Shown one piece after another: positions 1-8,040 of a stretch of DNA of 20,594 bases. Position 1 is the first letter of the stretch; every line of letters begins with the position of its first letter. The notes under the pieces are model-generated. The model did no database searches and was not told where the DNA came from. It saw only the letters and a list, made by a program, of their open reading frames with translations. The stretch is from an uncultured Bacteroidales bacterium (GTDB taxonomy: Bacteria > Bacteroidota > Bacteroidia > Bacteroidales > Muribaculaceae), in NCBI GenBank assembly GCA_949123685.1, contig CASBHZ010000051.1, positions 1 through 20,594 of the forward strand. The letters are read 5' to 3'. The position numbers and the translations under genes are program-made.

Positions 1-806
1 ATATGCGGGGAGACCGCCTTGACAACGTGCTTCCAAACGTGGGGTATGACATCCTTGCCGGACAATGGGACGGGATGAGGATATCCGGAGAATCCTACAA
101 TAACCGCCTTGAATATGTAGATATGCGTTCAACAGCCAAGGGATTGCAAGTCGATTCATGCAGTGATGCCTCAACATTAAAACTATTACTGCGGAACTCA
201 TGGCTCCATAATTCGCAATCTCACGTTCTCGAATCCAAATATGCATTCATACAAGCCTACGGAGTGTGTTTCTCCGAAGCCGCAGATGCCGTGGTAAGTC
301 TTCACGGAGGAGTAAATAACTTTATACAATGCACAGTTGCCAACAACTATCTCTTCTCCGCCATATCGGAGCCTCTACTCTGTCTGTATCATTGTCTGCC
401 CGAAGACATTGAAAAGAATCCGGACAACACAAACGCGCTAATGAAAGCAAGTTTTGAAAATTCTATCATATACGGACTATCCAAGGATCTAAACAAAGGG
501 GATTTCACCGAATCTGAAGTATTCTTCCGCAACGTATCATTAAAATCAGAAGGCAAAAATGATGACAATTTTATCGACTGCCTGTGGGAATGCGACCCTC
601 TTTTCCTGACAGACCGACCGAAGTATTATTTCAATTATCATGTAAAAACGGACTCTCCCGTAATAGGCAAAGGGAATCCCGATCTCGACCCACCGGCTAC
701 GGAGACTGACATCGACGGCAACAACAGATTCTCCGGACAACCCGACGGCAAACCTGTTCTCGGGGCGTATGCCTGTCCGGAGCAGCCCGAAGATATTGGG
801 AGTTAG
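1..806 (+). CDS. Secreted right-handed beta-helix (choice-of-anchor-Q type) protein, 3' part
   Basis: The 267 visible residues are the C-terminal part of a larger protein; the frame is open to the window edge, so the ATG at 3 is probably internal. The body has irregular short beta-type stretches with recurring small and Asn residues (for example NSWLHNSQSH, FENSIIYGLS), as in parallel beta-helix repeats. The tail reads PVIGKGNPD...DIDGNNRF...DGKPVLGAY, which closely matches the conserved end of Bacteroidota beta-helix lipoproteins (S.A.D.G....D..G..R....D.GAYE). Such proteins are usually exported, surface-exposed lipoproteins that bind or degrade glycans; the signal sequence would lie outside the window. 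No catalytic residues are identifiable. The gene ends 76 bp before metG, whose promoter probably overlaps its last codons. Family call fairly confident, function unknown. Confidence 0.7.
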   Translation, partial: MRGDRLDNVLPNVGYDILAGQWDGMRISGESYNNRLEYVDMRSTAKGLQVDSCSDASTLKLLLRNSWLHNSQSHVLESKYAFIQAYGVCFSEAADAVVSLHGGVNNFIQCTVANNYLFSAISEPLLCLYHCLPEDIEKNPDNTNALMKASFENSIIYGLSKDLNKGDFTESEVFFRNVSLKSEGKNDDNFIDCLWECDPLFLTDRPKYYFNYHVKTDSPVIGKGNPDLDPPATETDIDGNNRFSGQPDGKPVLGAYACPEQPEDIGS

Positions 807-827
807 GGGATTTTTTGTTAATTTTGC
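795..827 (+). promoter_or_regulatory. Predicted Bacteroidota-type promoter for metG
   Basis: TAATTTTGC at 819-827 fits the TAnnTTTGY -7 consensus. ATTG at 795-798 lies 20 bp upstream as a near match to the -33 TTTG box. Transcription would start near 834, giving a leader of about 50 nt before the ATG at 883. The -33 part falls inside the final codons of the upstream gene. Confidence 0.5.
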
Positions 828-882
828 AGATTATTAGTGATTTGACAATAAGTAAGTATTGAAAATAAAGTAACATACATAT

Positions 883-2922
883 ATGAAAGAATTTAAACGT
901 ACCCTTATAACGACAGCTCTCCCATATGCAAACGGTCCGGTGCATATCGGACACCTTGCCGGCGTATATGTCCCGGCAGATATCTATGCCCGTTATCTTC
1001 GACTCAAAGGCGAGGAGGTGCTTCTCATCGGTGGCAGTGACGAGCACGGAGTGCCAATTACAATTAAGGCAAAGAAAGAGGGCGTTACCCCTCAAGACAT
1101 AGTTGACAGGTATCATGCCATAATCAGAGACTCTTTCGAAGGGTTAGGCATTTCTTTCGATGTCTACGGACGCACCACTTCCGAGACTCACCGCAAAACA
1201 GCTTCCGACTTCTTCCGCCGCCTTTATGAGAAAGGTGAATTTGTGGAAAAAACGTCGATGCAACTTTATGACGAACAGGCAGGACAGTTTCTTGCCGACC
1301 GCTACGTGACAGGCACATGCCCCCATTGTGGCAATGAAAACGCATACGGCGACCAATGCGAAGCATGCGGGACATCACTCAACGCTACAGACCTCATAAA
1401 CCCGAAATCAGCAATAACGGGTAATGCACCGATATTAAAAGAGACCTCCCATTGGTATCTGCCCCTTGACAAATGGCAGAAACCCTTGGAGAAATGGATT
1501 CTTGAGGAGCATAAGGAATGGAAATCAAATGTATACGGTCAATGCAAATCCTGGCTCGACATGGGTCTCCAGCCTCGCGCCGTAAGCCGCGACCTTGACT
1601 GGGGCATTCCCGTGCCTGTAGAAGGAGCCGACGGGAAAGTGCTCTACGTATGGTTTGACGCGCCAATAGGCTATATCTCCAACACTATAGACCTCGTAGG
1701 AGAAGACTACACGAAATGGTGGAAAGATCCGGAAACCCGTATGCTCCATTTCATCGGTAAAGACAATATCGTATTCCATTGCATAGTCTTCCCGGCAATG
1801 CTTATGGCAGACGGAAGCTACAACCTCCCCGACAACGTTCCTGCAAACGAATTTCTTAATCTTGAAGACGACAAGATCTCGACTTCACGCAACTGGGCAG
1901 TATGGCTCCACGAATATCTTGTCGACTTCCCCGGCAAACAGGATGTGTTGCGTTATGTCCTGACAGCCAACGCTCCGGAAACCAAAGACAACAATTTCAC
2001 TTGGAAAGACTTCCAGGCACGCAATAACTCCGAACTCGTTGCCATACTCGGAAACTTCGTAAACCGCGCGATGGTGCTTGACCACAAATATTTCGGCGGA
2101 GAGATTCCCGAATGTGGCGAATTGCAAGCTATCGACGAAGAAGCTATCAGAGAAATAAAAGACTCAGTTGCCACACTGACTGAAAATCTCAATAATTTCA
2201 AATTCAGGGAGGCGCTCAAGGATGCTATGAATATCGCCCGCGTCGGTAATAAATATCTCGCCGACACAGAGCCTTGGAAACTTTGGAAAACAGATCCGGA
2301 ACGTGTGAAAACAATCTTGAACATTGCGCTTCAGATCTGTGCGAACTTAGCTGTGACATTCGAACCGTTCACCCCATTCATGAGTACCGACCTGCGCAAT
2401 ATGCTCGGCATCGGAACAATCAGCTGGGATATGGCAGGAAAGTTCGACCTGATACCCGCCGGCACCAAGATTGCCGAGCCGCACCTTCTCTTCGAGAAAA
2501 TTGAAGACGCTCCCATCGAAGCTCAAGTACAGAAACTCCTTGACACGAAAAAAGCGAACGAAGCTATGTCTTGGAAACCGGAACCGGTGAAAGAGAACTG
2601 CACATACGAAGATTTTGAGAAAGTTGATATCCGCGTAGGGAAAGTGCTTGAATGCACCAAAGTGAAAAAATCCAAGAAACTGCTGCAGTTCCTGATTGAG
2701 GACGGCATGGAAAAACGCACAATCCTCAGTGGAATAGCGCTTTCATATGACGACCCGTCAGTCCTGATAGGGAAAGAAATATGCTTCATCGCTAATTTCG
2801 AGCCACGCAAGATGATGGGTATCGAATCGCAAGGCATGATCCTGTCGGCAGTCAACAGCGACGGCAACTTGGTAGTCGTAGGCCCGACCGGACCTGTAGC
2901 ACCCGGAGCCTGCGTAGGATAA
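883..2922 (+). CDS. metG: Methionyl-tRNA synthetase with C-terminal tRNA-binding domain
   Basis: Cytoplasmic class I aminoacyl-tRNA synthetase that charges tRNA-Met with methionine using ATP; essential. The N-terminal Rossmann domain has the HIGH motif at residues 21-24. A zinc knuckle has Cys146, Cys149, Cys159 and Cys162 (CPHC...CEAC). The second ATP signature is KISTS at 331-335, a normal KMSKS variant for this enzyme. The anticodon-binding helical domain follows, then a roughly 105-residue OB-fold EMAPII/Trbp111-type domain from about 575 ([13 protein letters not shown]) to the end at 679, which in homologues mediates dimerisation and tRNA binding. Length and domain order match Bacteroidota MetG. 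The start gives the expected N-terminus just before the LPYANG motif. Monocistronic as far as can be seen, with its own promoter. Confidence 0.98.
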   Translation: MKEFKRTLITTALPYANGPVHIGHLAGVYVPADIYARYLRLKGEEVLLIGGSDEHGVPITIKAKKEGVTPQDIVDRYHAIIRDSFEGLGISFDVYGRTTSETHRKTASDFFRRLYEKGEFVEKTSMQLYDEQAGQFLADRYVTGTCPHCGNENAYGDQCEACGTSLNATDLINPKSAITGNAPILKETSHWYLPLDKWQKPLEKWILEEHKEWKSNVYGQCKSWLDMGLQPRAVSRDLDWGIPVPVEGADGKVLYVWFDAPIGYISNTIDLVGEDYTKWWKDPETRMLHFIGKDNIVFHCIVFPAMLMADGSYNLPDNVPANEFLNLEDDKISTSRNWAVWLHEYLVDFPGKQDVLRYVLTANAPETKDNNFTWKDFQARNNSELVAILGNFVNRAMVLDHKYFGGEIPECGELQAIDEEAIREIKDSVATLTENLNNFKFREALKDAMNIARVGNKYLADTEPWKLWKTDPERVKTILNIALQICANLAVTFEPFTPFMSTDLRNMLGIGTISWDMAGKFDLIPAGTKIAEPHLLFEKIEDAPIEAQVQKLLDTKKANEAMSWKPEPVKENCTYEDFEKVDIRVGKVLECTKVKKSKKLLQFLIEDGMEKRTILSGIALSYDDPSVLIGKEICFIANFEPRKMMGIESQGMILSAVNSDGNLVVVGPTGPVAPGACVG

Positions 2923-3216
2923 CAGCACAGCACCAAGCTCCGCCAAGGCGGAATCTCACCAAACCATTGCCGGCAACCCCAACCCAAGCCGGCAATGGTT
3001 AAAACCCTCCCTCCCTCACCTCGCCAGCAAAGGTTCTCGCCCGCAAAGGTTAAGTGCCAAGCCGCCTTGGCGGGTGGAAAAGAGCCCGCAATGGTAAAAC
3101 CACCCCTCCCTCACCTCGCCAGCAAAGGTTAGGTGCCATGCCGCCTTGGCGGGTGGCAAAGGGCCGGAGGCTAAGCAACTTGCCCAATAAATCAATTCAA
3201 TTAAATCAGAGGAATT
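2923..3216. repeat. REP-like palindromic repeat cluster upstream of the RAYT gene
   Basis: This 294-bp gap is built mainly of related repeats. A palindromic core CCGCCTTGGCGG occurs at 3062-3073 and 3141-3152, with the reverse complement CCGCCAAGGCGG at 2940-2951; each can fold as a 5-bp stem with a 2-nt loop. In the two plus-oriented copies, flanking CCA/TGG (3' copy GCCA/TGGC) extends the hairpin through a small internal loop. A longer direct repeat starting GCAAAGGTTA(A/G)GTGCCA and running through the core is at 3043-3080 and 3122-3160. A second direct repeat (35 positions, 2 mismatches) is at 3001-3035 and 3096-3130. A perfect 13-bp inverted repeat, AACCATTGCCGGC, has arms 2962-2974 and 2988-3000. 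No T-run follows, so these are not obvious terminators. Placement immediately before a RAYT-type transposase suggests REP/BIME-like elements. Confidence 0.7.
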
Positions 3217-4296
3217 ATGGCAGAAGATGATCCCGAGGCTCGGAATAGAGTCAATGCAGCAAATCATGACCCGGACATTTCTTCTGCAGCAAAGGGGACT
3301 TATCGCAACCCGAGGAAACCGAGTTTTAGTCGCAATGCCTTTTGGAATGATTATCACGGTAGGAGAATCTACATGTACACATTCAAAATGGCGAAAGGAT
3401 TCCCTCCGCTGAGCGTAATCAAAGGAAATCCCAAGGTTGCTGATACTGACCAAGATCCTCCAAGAGCTGAATATACCGAAATCGGATATAAGGTATATGA
3501 AATCTTCAATGGCGTATTAGAAAAATACCCTTCGGTTAAGACCCTTAGGCTTCTCCTAATGCCGGATCATATCCATCTCGTTATTTTTGTCACGGAGAGG
3601 ATTGAAGTGCATGCGGGCAGAATCGCCGGTCATCTGAAGAGTGTCTGCAGCTCCCGGCTCAAGGAGTTCGCATCCGAGCCGTCCCAGAACCTGCATAGCG
3701 GCAAAACAGGATTCACCATATTCGACGGCAAGCCGCATCATTCCATCCTGAAAGGGAAGGGACAACTTGAGAAGATGCTGAGATATGTTGACGACAATCC
3801 TCGCCGACATCTTATCAAATCCCGGAACAAGGATTTATTTCGCATCCGCAGGAAGGTACAGATCGGAGAGCACACGTTTGCCACTATCGGCAATATGTTT
3901 CTACTGAGGTACCCCGAAATTATACCTGTAAGAGTGAGACGAAGTTTCTCTGAAGATGAATATTCCACCTACCGACAGGACTGTCTTGAAAAAAGCAGAA
4001 ACGGAGCAGTGCTCGTATCTCCATTCATAAGCACGAAGGAGAAAGAGATCATGAGACTTGCGATGCAGCAAGGCGGAAGGCTGATAATAATACGTAAAGA
4101 AGGCATTCCTGAACGCTATAAGCCATCGGGTGATTTCTTCGATTATTGCGCGAAGGGTAAGTTACTATATCTGGCACCATGGGAATATGACACATGCAAA
4201 CCTACATTGACCCGGGAGGATTGCCTCGCCATGAACAAAATGGCAGAAGAGATCGCCAACCTCGATAAGCCTTGCAAAATCATAAACAATTTATAA
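3217..4296 (+). CDS. RAYT/IS200-like Y1 transposase with C-terminal DprA/Rossmann-like extension
   Basis: The N-terminal half (about 45-220) is a Y1 transposase domain of the REP-associated tyrosine transposase type: HUH-type metal-binding pair His118-Ile-His120 (MPDHIHLVIF), and the presumed nucleophile Tyr190 in LRYVDDNPRR, matching the Y..xNP motif of RAYTs. Such enzymes nick and rejoin single-stranded DNA at hairpins. Typical RAYTs have roughly 150-220 residues; this one has 359. The extra part (about 240-345) contains VLVSPFIS (to 272), ....A...GG.LIII and GKLLYLAP (314-321), a pattern resembling DprA/SMF or LOG-type Rossmann folds; that assignment is inference. AGAGGA lies just upstream of the ATG at 3217. 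Palindromic repeats occupy the preceding gap; the gene ends convergently with a 6-bp overlap on the glycosyltransferase cluster. It looks intact and domesticated rather than part of an IS, since no matching ends are visible downstream. Confidence 0.8.
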   Translation: MAEDDPEARNRVNAANHDPDISSAAKGTYRNPRKPSFSRNAFWNDYHGRRIYMYTFKMAKGFPPLSVIKGNPKVADTDQDPPRAEYTEIGYKVYEIFNGVLEKYPSVKTLRLLLMPDHIHLVIFVTERIEVHAGRIAGHLKSVCSSRLKEFASEPSQNLHSGKTGFTIFDGKPHHSILKGKGQLEKMLRYVDDNPRRHLIKSRNKDLFRIRRKVQIGEHTFATIGNMFLLRYPEIIPVRVRRSFSEDEYSTYRQDCLEKSRNGAVLVSPFISTKEKEIMRLAMQQGGRLIIIRKEGIPERYKPSGDFFDYCAKGKLLYLAPWEYDTCKPTLTREDCLAMNKMAEEIANLDKPCKIINNL

Positions 4297-5085
4297 ATAT
4301 TGTTCAACTCCCTTTGAGGCACGGACTATGCCTTCATCGCGGTGTTTCCGCGCGGTATCGTGATTACTATGGCTTTTATCCATCGCAGCCTCCCGATGCC
4401 ATAAATGATAAGAAAGTGCGCAGAATTTAAGATATCTTTTACCCAGACCGAGATTCTTAAAACGGAAAGAGAGATCAAGATCTTCTCCGCCCCATCCTTC
4501 GAAATTCTCGTCATAACCGTTTACAGCTATAAAATCATCCCGAAAGAAAGACATGTTGCATCCTAATACATTCTCCCTGTTTTTGCGATAGCGGGGAGCG
4601 AGATAATCAGCAATCCCAACCATACGCATTGCATTAGCGCGTTTTGCCTCAATCCCTGATGTGAAAGGCGTTATTTTTCGCGGATCCCGGGCTGCGCACA
4701 CTTCATCCGTAAGAGTTTTCCCTAACTGCACTCTCCCTCCTTTCAGAAAATATCCTTTTCTACTTTCACGCACATGATCTGCGATGAAGCGTTTATGAAG
4801 GAATAAATCTCCATCAATCTGAATAATATACTCTCCAGAGGCGACCGCCACGCATTTATTACGTATCATCGCAAGGCGGAAGCCTTCATCTTCCTGACGG
4901 ATATATTTCAGCGTCACAGGAAAATCCTTCTGGAAACGGTGCACAAGAGCTACTGTATCCTCCCGGGAACCATCATCCCCGACAATAACCTCATTCGGAA
5001 GAGGGTTGAGCGCTGAAATGCTTTTCAGGCAGACTTCCAGCGCATCCGGACGATTATAGGTTGATATTATCAATGAAGTGGTCAT
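4291..5085 (-). CDS. Family 2 glycosyltransferase
   Basis: GT-A fold transferase of 264 residues, predicted to add a sugar from a nucleotide-sugar donor to a growing surface glycan at the cytoplasmic face. It starts with SLIISTYNRPDAL; the nucleotide-binding DDGS is at 37-40, the metal-binding DGD (DXD) at 91-93, and the catalytic-base region WGGEDLDL has Glu201-Asp202. The C-terminal part resembles the galactosyltransferase-like Glyco_transf_7C module, with GW-GGED followed by H..H residues. No membrane segments. Last gene of the five-gene minus-strand cluster, 31 nt after its upstream neighbour, and convergent with the RAYT gene. Donor and acceptor specificity cannot be read from sequence. 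Confidence 0.9.
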   Translation of the reverse strand: MTTSLIISTYNRPDALEVCLKSISALNPLPNEVIVGDDGSREDTVALVHRFQKDFPVTLKYIRQEDEGFRLAMIRNKCVAVASGEYIIQIDGDLFLHKRFIADHVRESRKGYFLKGGRVQLGKTLTDEVCAARDPRKITPFTSGIEAKRANAMRMVGIADYLAPRYRKNRENVLGCNMSFFRDDFIAVNGYDENFEGWGGEDLDLSFRFKNLGLGKRYLKFCALSYHLWHREAAMDKSHSNHDTARKHRDEGIVRASKGVEQYL

Positions 5086-5116
5086 ATATTTATCGTGGAT
5101 TGGTTAGAATCAAAAA

Positions 5117-5965
5117 TCAGCGGTTGATACCTGTTGCAACATAAGTTGTTTTGTTTTTGCGTGCAGCCGCATACAGTGCGGCATTTTTATCCGAACTCCA
5201 ATCAAGGCGATCATGATGGCGATGAAGCATCAAAGCATAATGAGAAGCCTTGCGATGACCTATGCCGGCATTTTCAAGGCGAAGATCAAGGTCGCAATCT
5301 TCTCCCGTGCCGGGATCGGTGTATCTTTCATCAAATCCATTCACCTTTTCGAAATCAGAACGAAATATCCCGAAATTAGCACCGAGAATACCTTGATCCT
5401 TGATGCCCAAGGGTTTTCCTGAAATATACGGAAAGCGCCATGTTCTTCGCAACTGAGAGAGAGTCTTGCCTAACGATTCCCGAAAAATGGATTTGAGAAT
5501 CGTTACCCTTGCTTTATGAAAATAATTCTTGGGCAATTCCTCCCAACTTTCCAGCATATCACTAAGAGGCTGTCCTGTTTCAACTCGTCTGCCTCCCATC
5601 ACAACGCCTCTGGTTGCGAGTCTCACATGATCTGCCACAAAATCAGGATGAGGTATGCAGTCACCATCAATAAATACCAGATATTGACCGTCCGACATTC
5701 TGACTGCATTGTTGAGAGCTTCATTCTTTCTCCATCCCTTATCCTCATGCCAGGAGTGCAATATCTTGATTTCCGGATGTGACCGAATATAATCTTCCGT
5801 CTTTGCCACATTCTCCCGAGAAGAACCGTCATCAGCTATGACTACTTCAAAATTGCCATATGTCTGCTGACGCAAAGCATCCAGAATAAGACTAAGCCAA
5901 CGGAAATGATTGTAGACAGACACAATCACCGAGACACGAAGAGAATTATCATCAGTCGGTTTCAT
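5117..5965 (-). CDS. Family 2 glycosyltransferase
   Basis: GT2/GT-A enzyme of 282 residues, similar in plan to its downstream neighbour but with clearly different sequence. VSVIVSVYNHFRWL opens the nucleotide-binding domain, DDGS is at 45-48, the DGD metal site at 100-102, and a GTGEDCDLDLRL segment supplies the acidic catalytic region; HRHHDR lies near the C-terminus. No signal peptide or membrane helix. The start is the ATG at 5965, which leaves a 25-nt gap to the preceding gene, consistent with cotranscription. Two adjacent GT2 enzymes suggest successive additions to the same oligosaccharide, for example LPS/LOS core or a capsule unit, but the sugar is unknown. Confidence 0.9.
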   Translation of the reverse strand: MKPTDDNSLRVSVIVSVYNHFRWLSLILDALRQQTYGNFEVVIADDGSSRENVAKTEDYIRSHPEIKILHSWHEDKGWRKNEALNNAVRMSDGQYLVFIDGDCIPHPDFVADHVRLATRGVVMGGRRVETGQPLSDMLESWEELPKNYFHKARVTILKSIFRESLGKTLSQLRRTWRFPYISGKPLGIKDQGILGANFGIFRSDFEKVNGFDERYTDPGTGEDCDLDLRLENAGIGHRKASHYALMLHRHHDRLDWSSDKNAALYAAARKNKTTYVATGINR

Positions 5966-5990
5966 CGTATTTTAATTTATTGAACAGTTT

Positions 5991-6842
5991 TTATTTATTC
6001 AATTTTCTTAGCACAAGTTTCACGAGATGCTCGAAATGGCGTGGAGTTAGAGGATAATGCATAAAACGACGTTTATATAACTTCCGAAGAGGTGCATCTT
6101 TTTTCAGGATCTTCAGAAAGCGGAAGCACTGCCTCTCCTCCTCATATTTCATCTGCGAAGGCGTAAGATTTATGCCGTCTACTACACGAGGAAGAATATA
6201 TTTCCATTTTTTTTCGTATACCTTCAAAGTCTGATCAAGCCATTTTTGATCGAAATTTCCAGCAGAATCATGGTAGACATCAACACAGAAACAAACATAA
6301 TTCCTGTATTTTAACGACAGATTGAGAGAAAAATCCACATCGTAGCAATGAAATCCTGTGAGCAACTCCTCATCAAAAGGATTATCTGCCCACACCTCCT
6401 TGCGAACGAACATCGCAAGTCCGTCAATTGCCACGACCTCGACAAATGGTGTTTTGGCGTCATAATTGGCGCGTGCCATTTCTCCACACTGCAATACATT
6501 TACATACATCCACTTGAGTCCCATGCCCCAGCCGCCTGGCATGTTGAACATCAGTTTAGAACCGGCGAAACCGATAGTGCCGCAGTGCGGTTCGTCGAGT
6601 TTACAGCGGATTTTATCAAACCAGTTCCCAGTCTGGAATCCTGCATCCTCGTGCATAAAAAGGAGATATGGATAACGAGCCCGGACAGCGCCTTCATTAT
6701 ACACATTTGCCAGCGAACGTGGATCTTTCCTATTTTCAATAGCAATTATTTCATAGGGAACTTCTCCGATAGTGTCGGTGATGTTCCGACGGAATCTCTC
6801 CAGTCTTTCCGGATAAACCGTGCTTACAATAATAGATAACAT
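5991..6842 (-). CDS. Glycosyltransferase, GT2-like with HEDAGF motif
   Basis: A 283-residue transferase if translated from the ATG at 6842 (MLSIIVSTVYPERL). The frame is open further upstream to a GTG at 6908, but the extra residues do not look like a glycosyltransferase start, so I prefer 6842. It lacks a canonical DXD; instead it has YLLFMHEDAGF, as in the Glyco_tranf_2_5-like group where HED(A/V) takes the metal site, followed by GFAGSK, VVAIDGLAMFVRKEVW and FHCYDVDFSLN, all typical of that group. Cytosolic, no membrane helices. Presumed to act on the same surface glycan as its neighbours. A 203-bp gap separates it from the GT90-like gene, the only sizeable gap in the cluster, and a 31-codon mini-ORF lies there. 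Confidence 0.85.
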   Translation of the reverse strand: MLSIIVSTVYPERLERFRRNITDTIGEVPYEIIAIENRKDPRSLANVYNEGAVRARYPYLLFMHEDAGFQTGNWFDKIRCKLDEPHCGTIGFAGSKLMFNMPGGWGMGLKWMYVNVLQCGEMARANYDAKTPFVEVVAIDGLAMFVRKEVWADNPFDEELLTGFHCYDVDFSLNLSLKYRNYVCFCVDVYHDSAGNFDQKWLDQTLKVYEKKWKYILPRVVDGINLTPSQMKYEEERQCFRFLKILKKDAPLRKLYKRRFMHYPLTPRHFEHLVKLVLRKLNK

Positions 6843-6953
6843 CTGATATATGCTAATTATATTAATTATATCTTCGGTCCCATCTAATGAACACTCTGTA
6901 ATATACACTTTTAAATCTACTCAATTGTTTGTCTCCAAATCCTTCATTTCAGA

Positions 6954-7049
6954 TCAATGTCTGAGAAAAGCGTCATATTCCAGCCTCTTTTCTTCAGACC
7001 ACTTGCGCTCAATCGGCAATAGGGAGATTGCCGTTATTATAGATATCAT
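6954..7049 (-). CDS. Candidate 31-residue ORF coupled to the GT90-like gene; possible glycosyltransferase remnant
   Basis: An ATG at 7049 overlaps the TGA of the upstream gene as ATGA (7046-7049), the classic layout for translational coupling. The reading frame encodes 31 residues, beginning MISIITAISLLPIE and ending EYDAFLRH, then TGA. The first residues resemble the opening beta strand of GT2-like enzymes; the next gene in the cluster starts MLSIIVST. The ORF may therefore be the leftover start of a deleted glycosyltransferase, or a real micropeptide. No domain is recognisable, and chance cannot be excluded at this length. Confidence 0.3.
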   Translation of the reverse strand: MISIITAISLLPIERKWSEEKRLEYDAFLRH

Positions 7050-8035
7050 ATATTTTCTTGTTTATTTTTATTTGCAACTATAGAAAGATATTTATCCACC
7101 ACAAGCAACGTGACGATTCTTTCTCTCTTCTTGTCATTGAATTGAGATGCCCATTTCCTTGACTCTTCGGAGATAATCCTCGCTTCGTCGGGATGGTCTA
7201 TATAATATCTGATTTTATATCCTACATCAGAGAAATCAGGAGCAATCTCTATGTAATGCGTTCCCGGCACAAGCCGGGAATGCATCAGCCAACCGTCGAC
7301 GGTTGGTTTCGGCATCACCGGGACGCAATTCGAAGCCATAATCCATTGAAGTGCGGAAGCCATGTCGTATCCTTCCAAGGCAAGTATGAATTTATACTTG
7401 AAATGTCCGGGAATAGACACAAATTCAGACTGCCATCGCGAAGGATTAGTGCGGTTTGTATCTCCCAAATCAAACATCTCATTGTCTGCCCATTGTTCGA
7501 AGAATCTGATTCTCGCCGGTTTATTGAAAATATCACCCCTGAAAAAAAGCTTAGGAATCTTTTCATCAAACGGGATATTATCGTGCGGACGTAACCAGTG
7601 ACGAATTGAATCAAGATTCAGGATCACTGCATTCTCCTCATTATGTCCGCTAAGCCTACGTGCTTTCATAAGCGTCGGCACTTCCGGATTTTCCCATATA
7701 TCTCCATCTTTGAAAGCAAGGACAGCATCTTTGGGGAAGCAACGCAAAGCACGTTGTGCATCCAATGCATAACGGCTCTGAAACCGTCCTGACTTAACAT
7801 CCCTGAGGACAATACCGGTTCCTGGTGGTATGGAAAAAGGCTTTTCACAACGACAATATATGTCACGACGCCAGCGGAGATAATCGGCATCGGATCGCTT
7901 CTCCCAATTGCTTAATAATCTTCTGCGATAATTATTAAGCCAACTTCTGGGCACAAGATTATACAATGCCCCCTTAATATAGAAGAAAAGCGCAATCCTT
8001 TTACCGGGCCGTATATATTTCTCAAGAATATTCAT
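7046..8035 (-). CDS. GT90/CAP10-like glycosyltransferase (LPS-modifying type)
   Basis: A 329-residue protein resembling the CAP10/GT90 family, which in bacteria includes enzymes acting on lipopolysaccharide core or O-chains. Visible hallmarks are KLFFRGD with Arg166-Gly-Asp168, ILALEGYDMASALQWIMASNCVPVMP, and the PDFSDVGYKIRYYIDHPDEA segment near the C-terminus, which in this family follows the conserved acidic and arginine donor-binding residues. The ATG at 8035 is chosen; the frame can be extended only to a TTG at 8044. With 8035 the gap to the preceding stop is 5 nt, so it is tightly coupled to the GT4 gene. The N-terminal GKRIALFFYIKGALYNLVP stretch is hydrophobic enough for membrane association but is not a clear helix. 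Sugar specificity unknown. Confidence 0.85.
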   Translation of the reverse strand: MNILEKYIRPGKRIALFFYIKGALYNLVPRSWLNNYRRRLLSNWEKRSDADYLRWRRDIYCRCEKPFSIPPGTGIVLRDVKSGRFQSRYALDAQRALRCFPKDAVLAFKDGDIWENPEVPTLMKARRLSGHNEENAVILNLDSIRHWLRPHDNIPFDEKIPKLFFRGDIFNKPARIRFFEQWADNEMFDLGDTNRTNPSRWQSEFVSIPGHFKYKFILALEGYDMASALQWIMASNCVPVMPKPTVDGWLMHSRLVPGTHYIEIAPDFSDVGYKIRYYIDHPDEARIISEESRKWASQFNDKKRERIVTLLVVDKYLSIVANKNKQENI

Positions 8036-8040
8036 AATAA

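Noticed and set aside
2962..3000. Rho-independent terminator of metG
   Set aside because: The 13-bp stem is perfect, but neither strand has a T-run after it; it shares GCAATGGT with the neighbouring repeats and fits that family better.
2923..3216. CRISPR-like array
   Set aside because: The repeats are unequal in length, imperfect, inverted as well as direct, and lack uniform spacers; no cas gene is near.
3016..3453. 145-residue minus-strand ORF over the repeat cluster and RAYT start
   Set aside because: It is composed of translated repeats and the antisense of the transposase; no family resemblance.
3217..4296. Autonomous IS200/IS605 insertion sequence
   Set aside because: The protein is much longer than TnpA, palindromes are only on one side, no accessory tnpB is present, and the gene overlaps the next gene's end, as expected of a resident gene.
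6348..6839. 163-residue plus-strand ORF
   Set aside because: It is entirely antisense to a glycosyltransferase with clear motifs and has no protein-like pattern.
6843..6908. GTG-initiated N-terminal extension of the glycosyltransferase at 5991
   Set aside because: The 22 extra residues do not resemble a glycosyltransferase start, whereas MLSIIVST at 6842 does.
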